In this document: piece by piece, positions 6,472 to 13,228 of the stretch
Numbering within the stretch: the first letter of the stretch is position 1
How the letters are laid out: the number at the start of each line of letters is the position of its first letter
NCBI GenBank assembly: GCA_964580315.1
Contig: CAZOKH010000094.1
Location: 1-13,228, forward strand
Length of the DNA: 13,228 nt
Source: CAZOKH01 sp964580315
GTDB taxonomy: Bacteria > Chloroflexota > Anaerolineae > Anaerolineales > Anaerolineaceae
Reading direction: 5' to 3'
The notes under the pieces: model-generated
Told to the model about the DNA's origin: nothing
The model's database searches: none
The model's input: the letters and a program-made list of their open reading frames with translations, nothing else
Made by a program: the position numbers and the translations under genes

Positions 6472-7164
6472 CTATTCGTTTGCCTTCTTACAAAAACGGT
6501 AACCGATGCCAAAAACAGTTTCAATATACGATGGTTTTTCAGGATCGTCTTCAATTTTCTTGCGCAAGTTGCGGATGTGCACGTTGAGGGTGCGGTCCAG
6601 GCCGGTGAAGCCGCTGTTGACCAGCGAATCGACCAGTTGATTGCGGGTGAACACCTGGCCGGGCGACTGCATCAGCAGCACCAGCAGGTCAAACTCAATG
6701 GGGGTCAAAGAAACCGGGTTGTCGCGCACGCTGACGGTGTGTTCGGTTTCATCCACCACCAGGTCGCCCATGCGCAGCACTTTGACGCTGGCCACCTTGC
6801 CGTAGGCGCGGCGCAGCACAGCGTGAATGCGCGCCAGCAGTTCACGCATGCGGAAAGGCTTGATCACATAATCATCGGCGCCCAGTTCCAAACCCAGCAC
6901 GGCGTCGGTTTCTTCTTCGCGCGCGGTGATGATGATGACGGGGGTTTGCTGATCGCGGCGGTAGGCGCGCAAAAAGTCATATCCATCCATATTGGGCATC
7001 ATTAAATCCAGCAGGATAAGATCGGGTTTCTCGCGCCGCGCCACAAACAGGGCGTTTTGCCCGTCATTGGCGGTGGCCACACGGAAGCCCTGCTCGGTCA
7101 AATATTCTTTCACCAGCTGCCGCACGCTGGCTTTGTCATCCACAACTAAGACGGTTGAGGCCAT
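6472..7164 (-). CDS. OmpR/PhoB-family response regulator
   Basis: The 230-residue protein has a receiver domain (1-120) with the acidic pair Asp9/Asp10, phospho-acceptor Asp53 in LILLDLMMPNMDG, Thr80 in VIIITA and Lys102 in YVIKPF. A winged-helix DNA-binding domain follows (about 130-228), with LTPIEFDLLVLLMQSPGQVFTR and the recognition-helix region LDRTLNVHIRNLRKKIEDD. It should bind direct repeats in target promoters when phosphorylated by the kinase encoded just downstream. The gene is the first of its operon and is transcribed away from the adaptor/ABC transporter operon, with 368 bases between the two start codons. That layout suggests it controls the transporter, but no binding site could be identified with certainty. 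GAGAG and GAG stretches precede the ATG. Confidence 0.96.
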   Translation of the reverse strand: MASTVLVVDDKASVRQLVKEYLTEQGFRVATANDGQNALFVARREKPDLILLDLMMPNMDGYDFLRAYRRDQQTPVIIITAREEETDAVLGLELGADDYVIKPFRMRELLARIHAVLRRAYGKVASVKVLRMGDLVVDETEHTVSVRDNPVSLTPIEFDLLVLLMQSPGQVFTRNQLVDSLVNSGFTGLDRTLNVHIRNLRKKIEDDPEKPSYIETVFGIGYRFCKKANE

Positions 7165-7181
7165 ATTCTGTTCTCACTCTC

Positions 7182-7195
7182 CCGAAAAGCTTCGG
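7182..7195. repeat. Short perfect hairpin in the regulator leader
   Basis: CCGAA and TTCGG form a perfect 5-bp stem around AAGC, 18 bases upstream of the response regulator ATG and immediately beside the 10-bp repeat array. It would lie in the 5' leader of the regulator mRNA. Confidence 0.35.
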
Positions 7196-7287
7196 AACCA
7201 CAGATGAACACAGATAGACACAGATAAAGTGGTTGGGTAGAAAGATATAAGGTTTTCATTTGTGTTCATCGGTGTTTATCTGTGGTT
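7196..7287. repeat. Two facing arrays of a 10-bp unit (RAACACAGAT type)
   Basis: Positions 7196-7225 hold three consecutive 10-base units ending in CAGAT: AACCACAGAT, GAACACAGAT, AGACACAGAT. Positions 7258-7287 hold three related units on the other strand: AACCACAGAT, AAACACCGAT, GAACACAAAT. The two 30-base arms match at 25 of 30 positions and could fold into a long hairpin with a 32-base loop. Similar sequences occur, as I recall, as dispersed intergenic repeats in several bacterial groups. The location between divergent operons would also suit a regulatory site. Confidence 0.8.
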
Positions 7288-7532
7288 TTAAATCCCAAAA
7301 AAAGTTCTTCAATAATCACTCATTTTTATTCTGCCACAAACAATATCACAGGGTTGTTTAGATTTGGTATAGAAAAACCGGAAATTTAGGCCGTTTTAAA
7401 AAGTTATGCACGAAATGAACAGCTTCTAAATCAAATCTTAACCCCTGCTTTGTATGATCACAGCGGAACAATGGGAAAGAATATCGATACTTGTAGACCG
7501 TTTTTCATAACCGAACTGCTTGGAGGTTTTAC
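7288..7532 (+). promoter_or_regulatory. Upstream region of the adaptor/ABC transporter operon
   Basis: This AT-rich 245-base stretch has no convincing gene. It must hold the promoter of the transporter operon, but no clear -35/-10 pair with proper spacing was found. CCGTTTT occurs twice (near 7392 and 7498). The reliable element is a strong Shine-Dalgarno GGAGG at 7522-7526, six bases before the ATG at 7533. Confidence 0.5.
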
Positions 7533-8981
7533 ATGGTAGTGAAATGGAAAGAAAAATTTTCCGGGAGCCGCTTGCCGCAACTGTGGAAAAAGCGAAAAGC
7601 CTGGATACTTGCCCTGGTGGTGCTTCTGATCGCCGGCGGTGCAGCTTTTGTTTATCTGAATAACCGGCAAAATGCTGCCAGGGCTGCCAGCGTTACCGTG
7701 TCAGCGCAGCCGCAAACCACACTGGCGCGGCGCGGCAATTTGCGCATTTCAGCCATCGGGGCGGGCGCGTTGACCGCGAATGATCAGGTGGATTTGAGTT
7801 TTTCAACCAGCGGAACCGTGGCTGAACTGAATGTAAAACCGGGTGATGAGGTTGAGAAAGGCGATGTGCTGGTCAAACTGGCTGATACCCGTGAGTTGGA
7901 AGCCAATGTGGCCAGCCTGCAAGCCCAGGTGATTGAAGCCGAACAGGCTTTGAAAGATTTGCAGGATAGTTCGGCTTTGACTCTGGCGCAAGCCTATCAA
8001 ACCATGATCGATGCCCAGCAAACCTATAATGATGCGCTGGATAGTTCGCAGCGATCGGATTACACCCGCTGCGGCAAAGAAAAGAACATTCAACTGGCAG
8101 CAACTTTGAAACGCGCCACAGAAGAATATGACAAATTAAATAATGACTCATTTTACGGCGGCGAGGAATGGATTGATGCCAAAAATAATTACGAAACGGC
8201 TTTAGCCAACTACAACTACTGTATTGCTTATACCGAAGATGAAAAGACCGCTGCATCGGCGAACCTTGCTGTGGCTGAAGTTGCCCTGAAACAGGCCAAA
8301 GAAAACTACGAAACATTAAAAGAGAATTCAGGCATTGACCCCGAAGAATTGGTGCTGGCTGAAACCACAGTGGAGAAAGCCAAACTTCAGTTGGAAAACG
8401 CGCAGGAAAAGCTGGAAGGCGCTTCCATCATTGCATCAATGGACGGAACGGTGATTTCAGTGGCGTCAGATGCCGGCGAGGCGGTTGGCACCAGCACCTA
8501 CATCACCCTGGCTGATCTTAGCCAGTTGTATGTGGATGTGACCATTGATGAAGCTGATATTGAAAAGATGGCTGTTGATGAAAAAGCCGAAGTGGTGTTT
8601 GATGCCTATCCCGACAAGACTTTTTACGGAACCGTGGTGAGTTTTGACCCCGAGGTGAGCGTCAGCGGTCAATACACGGTTGCCACCGGTGTGGTGAAAC
8701 TGGATATGGCTGAAGAGATGAACGTGGTTCAATACCCGCTGGGCTTAAGCGCCACAGTCGAGATCATCAGCGCAGAAGCGGAAAATGCAACCCTGATCCC
8801 GGTGGATGCCCTGATTGACCTGGGTGATGGTGAATATGGTGTGTTTGTCAAAGGCGACGATCAAAAGCTGACTTTCACGACGGTTGAGGTTGGCGTTATG
8901 AATGACACCTATGCTGAAATCCTGCAAGGATTGAAGCCGGGCGATGTAGTGACCACGGGTACCGTCAAGACGATTGGCTAG
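7533..8981 (+). CDS. Membrane-fusion (HlyD/MacA-like) adaptor protein 1
   Basis: The 482-residue protein has a basic N-terminus and one transmembrane helix (about 24-41), with no lipoprotein cysteine, so it should be anchored in the cytoplasmic membrane and face outward. The first lipoyl half-motif is GTVAELNVKPGDEVEKGDVL (94-113). Two coiled-coil arms (about 120-172 and 236-296) follow, then the second half-motif IIASMDGTVISV (299-310), a beta-barrel region with VDVTIDEADIEKM, and a C-terminal membrane-proximal domain. Between the coiled-coil arms, Cys180 (TRC) and Cys230 (YNYC) are the only cysteines and recur in the next two genes. It is the first gene of the operon, with GGAGG six bases upstream. 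It should link the MacB-type transporter to substrate handling outside the membrane. The substrate is unknown. Confidence 0.9.
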   Translation: MVVKWKEKFSGSRLPQLWKKRKAWILALVVLLIAGGAAFVYLNNRQNAARAASVTVSAQPQTTLARRGNLRISAIGAGALTANDQVDLSFSTSGTVAELNVKPGDEVEKGDVLVKLADTRELEANVASLQAQVIEAEQALKDLQDSSALTLAQAYQTMIDAQQTYNDALDSSQRSDYTRCGKEKNIQLAATLKRATEEYDKLNNDSFYGGEEWIDAKNNYETALANYNYCIAYTEDEKTAASANLAVAEVALKQAKENYETLKENSGIDPEELVLAETTVEKAKLQLENAQEKLEGASIIASMDGTVISVASDAGEAVGTSTYITLADLSQLYVDVTIDEADIEKMAVDEKAEVVFDAYPDKTFYGTVVSFDPEVSVSGQYTVATGVVKLDMAEEMNVVQYPLGLSATVEIISAEAENATLIPVDALIDLGDGEYGVFVKGDDQKLTFTTVEVGVMNDTYAEILQGLKPGDVVTTGTVKTIG

Positions 8982-8990
8982 GATGATGCC

Positions 8991-10412
8991 ATGAATAAAT
9001 GGAAAAGGTATCTTAATAAAACCGTCCTGCTTATCCTGGCTGGCGTCATCGTGCTGGTCGGCGGCAGCGCCTTCTTGCTGGCAAATTCCCGGCAGGCTGA
9101 GGTTGAGGTAGATCTGTACCGCACGACCACGGTGAAAAGAGGCGACCTGTCGGTGTCCATTTCAGGCCAGGGCACCCTGGAGCCTTCAGAAACCCGCGAC
9201 CTGGCATTTGGTTCGATCGGTACTGTGGCTTCCATCAATGTCAAAGTGGGTGAAAAAGTGACCTCCGGGCAGGAATTGGCGCGCCTGGAAGATATTGCCG
9301 ACCTGGAAGTGAATGTCATCACCAGAGAACTTGAGTTGCAAGACCTTCAAGATCAGTTGGATGACTTGTTGAGCGGCGAGGATGTTGCCCTCGCTCAGGC
9401 GCGGGTTGACCTGGCCGCGGCTGAAAAAACCTTCAGCGCTGCCAAAACCGGGCTGCTGAAATATGATGAAGGCCGCTGTGATTCGGCGCTGACTGAAGAA
9501 TATATGTATGAATACCTGTATGCCCGCAAAGATGTGGAAGACTGGTACGCCCTGGAAAGCACAGTGGGCGAACAGTATTTCCTGCAAAAACTGCGGCCGC
9601 TGCAGGAGAAGATGAACCAGGCTTATAACAACTGGCAGTATTGCTATAAGTATTCGGATGTGGAGGTGGATGTATCCAAAGCGTCTTATTACACGGCCCA
9701 GGCTGACCTGGAACAAAAACAGACTTACTACAATACCCTGCTGGAAAGCTCTGGATTGGATGAAAGCCAGGTGGAATTGCTGGAAGCCCGGGTGAAAAAT
9801 GCCGAATTGCAACTTGAAATGGCTAAACAGGAAGTGGAAGGGGCTGTCATTACGGCGCCCATTGACGGCACGGTTATCCTGATCAATGGCGAAGTGGGCG
9901 AGGATGTGGGTACTTCCACCTTTATTCAAATTGCTGACCTAACCACTCCCATCATCAACACCACGGTGGATGAAACCGACCTGCAGGAATTTGCGGTGGG
10001 CTGTCCGGCTGAGGTGGTGTTTGACGCGCTTCCCACACGAAGATTTGAAGGCATCGTAACCAATGTGTATCCGCTGCTGGTCGATGTGGATGGTTATTCA
10101 ATGGTGGAGGGAGAAGTTGAATTGAATTCAAACAAATTCACTTCAGAAAGAACCCTGCCCATTGGGTTGAATGCTTCGGTAGATATTACCTGCAAATCGG
10201 TAACGGATGTGCTGTATGTGCTGCTGGATGCGGTTCACACAGATGAAGATGGCAGCGCCTATGTTTACGTTTTGACCGGCGTCAATCAGTACAAGAAACG
10301 TGCTGTGGAAACTGGTTTGCAAACCCTGGCTTTTAGCGAGATCACGTCGGGTCTTTCCGAAGGTGAAGAAGTATTACTGGATGATCCAACACAAATCACT
10401 CCAGAAAGTTAA
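8991..10412 (+). CDS. Membrane-fusion (HlyD/MacA-like) adaptor protein 2
   Basis: A 473-residue paralogue of the preceding adaptor, with the same order: transmembrane helix (about 10-31), lipoyl half-motif GTVASINVKVGEKVTSGQEL (77-96), coiled-coil arms (about 103-155 and 225-284), second half-motif VITAPIDGTVILI, barrel and C-terminal domain. The shared cysteine pair is Cys163 (GRC) and Cys218 (WQYC). It has two more cysteines, Cys338 (AVGCPAEVVF) and Cys401 (DITCKS), on strands expected to lie close in the barrel domain, absent from its paralogues. It starts 9 bases after the first adaptor's stop with AGGAT upstream, so the genes are co-transcribed. Divergence from its neighbours is large, so the duplication looks old and the three proteins are unlikely to be redundant. 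Confidence 0.9.
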   Translation: MNKWKRYLNKTVLLILAGVIVLVGGSAFLLANSRQAEVEVDLYRTTTVKRGDLSVSISGQGTLEPSETRDLAFGSIGTVASINVKVGEKVTSGQELARLEDIADLEVNVITRELELQDLQDQLDDLLSGEDVALAQARVDLAAAEKTFSAAKTGLLKYDEGRCDSALTEEYMYEYLYARKDVEDWYALESTVGEQYFLQKLRPLQEKMNQAYNNWQYCYKYSDVEVDVSKASYYTAQADLEQKQTYYNTLLESSGLDESQVELLEARVKNAELQLEMAKQEVEGAVITAPIDGTVILINGEVGEDVGTSTFIQIADLTTPIINTTVDETDLQEFAVGCPAEVVFDALPTRRFEGIVTNVYPLLVDVDGYSMVEGEVELNSNKFTSERTLPIGLNASVDITCKSVTDVLYVLLDAVHTDEDGSAYVYVLTGVNQYKKRAVETGLQTLAFSEITSGLSEGEEVLLDDPTQITPES

Positions 10413-10455
10413 CCGGGATACAGCCAATAAAAGTTGTGGAGGTTTATAAGTTCCA

Positions 10456-11945
10456 ATGAAATCTGACAAGATGAAAGAAAAACTGTTGAAATTGAAATCC
10501 AAGATTAAACCGGTTTGGTTAATCATTGCTGCTGCTGTATTTGTGGCGTTGGTGGTCGTTCTGGTTGTTGTGGTCAAAAACAACAGCACCGCGGCGCGCG
10601 CTGCTGAAAAACAAAATAAAGTTGGTGATGTTTATACAGCCCGCGTCAAGCGCGGCAGCCTGGTGGTTTCGGCTTCGGGTTCGGGCACGCTGGTGCCCAG
10701 CCAGGAGGTTAGCCTGGGCTTCTCTTCTTCCGGCACGGTGAAAGCGGTCAACGTGGTGGTGGGGCAAAAAGTGCAGGAAGGCGACGTGCTGGCAGAGCTG
10801 GGAGAAGTGGAGGCTTTGCAAGCCAGCGCCTCGGCAGCCGAACTGGAACTAACCATGGCAGAAAAAGACCTGGAAGATTTTCAGGCTAATGCTCCGGCAG
10901 CGCTGGGTAATGCCAAGCTTGCCCTGGCAGATGCCAAGGATGCTTATGAAGATGCCAAAAGCGCCCTGGTAACAGAAGATATGCAGCGCTGCGAAGATGA
11001 TGCCATTGAAGAATATTATTACGATTATAAAAAAGCGCAGGAAGACCTGGATAAGGTGGATAAGGAAGGCTATGACTCGACGTATTACGAGAACACCATC
11101 CTGCCGCTGCGTGAAGCCCGCGATGCCAAATACGCCAAATATATCTACTGCGCCGGTTTCACGGATTATGAAATCGAATCGTCCGAGGCTAACTTACTCA
11201 TTGCCGAAGCCGCGGTGAAAACCGCACAGGAAAAACTGGATACCCTCGAAGCCAATGACGGCCTGGATCCGGTTGAACTGGCGCAGTATAAAAACGCTGT
11301 CGATAAAGCCAAAGCAGCCTATGCTGAAGCGCAAAAAAACCTCAGCGGCGCCATCATCACAGCCCCATTCACCGGCACCATTTTGACAGTTGATACCGAA
11401 GCCGGTGAGAATGTGGTCAGCGCCAAAGACAGCGCCTCATCAGACGGTTCGGTTAGCGGCACTTCTGTCATCACCATGGCCGATCTGGATCATCCTGAAA
11501 TTGAATTTTCAGTGGATGAAACCGATATGGACAAAGTTGCGGTGGGTTATGAAGCTGAAATCACTTTTGATGCCATCCCCGACCGGGTGTTCACCGGCGA
11601 TGTGACCGTGGTGGAACCCAGCCTGACGTCAGAAAATGGTTACCAGGTTTTGAAAGGCTTGATTGCCCTCAACATGAACACCGAAGAACAGGAGCAACTG
11701 CTGCTGAAAGGTTTGAGCGCTTCGGTTGAAATCATCGGCGGCGAAGCCCAGAATGCCACCCTGGTTTCGGTGGATGCGCTGCGCTCGCTGGGCGATGGAT
11801 CATACGCAGTGTTTGTGGTTGATCAAAGCGGCACCCTGACCATGCGCGAGGTGGAAATTGGCATCATGGACTATACCTATGCCCAGGTGCTCTCCGGTCT
11901 GAAAGAGGGAGAAACGGTTTCCACCGGCTCAATGGAGGCAATTCA

Positions 11946-11949
<4 letters not shown>
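10456..11949 (+). CDS. Membrane-fusion (HlyD/MacA-like) adaptor protein 3
   Basis: The third paralogue, 497 residues, has a transmembrane helix at about 20-40, lipoyl half-motif GTVKAVNVVVGQKVQEGDVL (93-112), coiled-coil arms (about 118-172 and 238-297), second half-motif IITAPFTGTILTV and the barrel motif FSVDETDMDKVAVG. The shared cysteine pair is Cys179 (QRC) and Cys232 (YIYC). Compared with adaptors 1 and 2 it has an insertion of about 13 residues rich in Ser, Asp and Gly (about 322-336) in the second lipoyl region. A GGAGG sits 13 bases before the ATG, longer than usual, and a TAA just upstream rules out an earlier in-frame start. A 43-base gap separates it from adaptor 2, and its stop overlaps the ATPase start by four bases (ATGA). 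Confidence 0.9.
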
Positions 11950-12811
<862 letters not shown>

Positions 12812-12815
<4 letters not shown>

Positions 12816-13228
12816 ACTACCAGGAAATTATCCGTGTGTCGTGGAAGAGTATTGCCTCGAATAAATCGCGGTCTTTATTGACCATGCTGGGCGTGATTAT
12901 CGGTGTGGCTGCCGTGATTGTGATGATCTCGGTCAGCGCCGGAACGGAAGCCACCATTGCCGAGTCCATCCAGGGATTGGGCTCCAACCTGGTGTTCATT
13001 CGCTCGGCCATGACCCGCGGCGGCCCCGGGCAGTCCAACCAGGGCGGCTTGAAGTTTGATGATGTGGCAGCCATTCGTTCTTCGATTGATGGCATTGACG
13101 GCGTATCGGTCGAACAGCAGTCATCTGAAACGGTGAAATACGGCAATGTCTCCCTGGAAAGCATTAGCATTGTCGGTTCAACGCCCGATTATGCCGATGT
13201 GCGCGACCTGGAGATTGAAACCGGGCGC
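12812..13228 (+). CDS. MacB-type ABC transporter permease, C-terminus beyond window edge
   Basis: The frame opens with MNYQEIIRVSWKSIASNKSR and stays open to the window edge, 139 codons. A transmembrane helix follows at about 22-44 (LLTMLGVIIGVAAVIVMISV), then SAGTEATIAESIQGLGSNLVF and IRSAMTRGGPGQ, as in the start of the MacB extracytoplasmic core domain. The later three helices and the FtsX-like domain would lie beyond the window. It begins by ATGA overlap with the ATPase, and the two should form the transporter with which the three adaptors associate. MacB-type pumps are mechanotransmission exporters, moving substrates from the outer face; the substrate here cannot be told. Confidence 0.93.

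Noticed and set aside
7440..7520. Promoter for the adaptor operon at TTGTAT or TTGTAG
   Set aside because: No -10 hexamer with 16-18 base spacing follows either one.
7458..7670. 70-residue minus-strand frame crossing the start of adaptor 1
   Set aside because: It covers the Shine-Dalgarno and start of a well-supported gene, has no family likeness and no convincing ribosome site.
9186..9929. 247-residue minus-strand frame inside adaptor 2
   Set aside because: Antisense shadow rich in Phe, His and Ile/Gln, as expected from reversing coiled-coil codons; no domain recognised.

Overview
The window reads as chromosomal DNA from a bacterium, most likely a member of the Chloroflexota (Anaerolineae-like). 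That assignment is inference. It rests on a moderately GC-rich background, a DUF6391-type protein next to DNA polymerase III delta, and a MacB-type transporter served by several adaptor proteins that have an N-terminal membrane anchor and no accompanying outer-membrane channel gene. No rRNA, tRNA, CRISPR array or transposase was seen.

Left part (about 1-2396, all on the minus strand) is visibly AT-rich. It holds a compact type II restriction-modification operon: a C5-cytosine methyltransferase, then a MutY/Nth-superfamily glycosylase that looks like the Mig thymine-DNA glycosylase, then an EcoRII-like restriction endonuclease cut by the window edge. The logic is coherent: the methyltransferase makes 5-methylcytosine, deamination of that base gives T:G mismatches, and the glycosylase would repair them, as Vsr does in other systems. 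At about position 2397 composition changes abruptly to GC-rich DNA.

The next part (2397-7164, minus strand) carries a VapBC-like toxin-antitoxin pair with a good operator/promoter, then holA and a DUF6391-family gene in one operon, then an OmpR-type response regulator and its sensor histidine kinase with a terminator hairpin behind them.

Positions 7165-7532 are a divergent intergenic region. It contains two facing arrays of a 10-bp unit (consensus near RAACACAGAT).

The right part (7533-13228, plus strand) is a transporter operon: three paralogous membrane-fusion (HlyD/MacA-like) adaptor genes in a row, a MacB/LolD-type ABC ATPase and the start of a MacB-type permease, with overlaps at the last two junctions. 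All three adaptors carry a pair of cysteines at the same place, between the two arms of the coiled-coil hairpin, 50-55 residues apart. The two-component system transcribed away from this operon is the obvious candidate regulator. The most unusual content is the triple-adaptor arrangement with its shared cysteine pair, and the methyltransferase-glycosylase-endonuclease operon.
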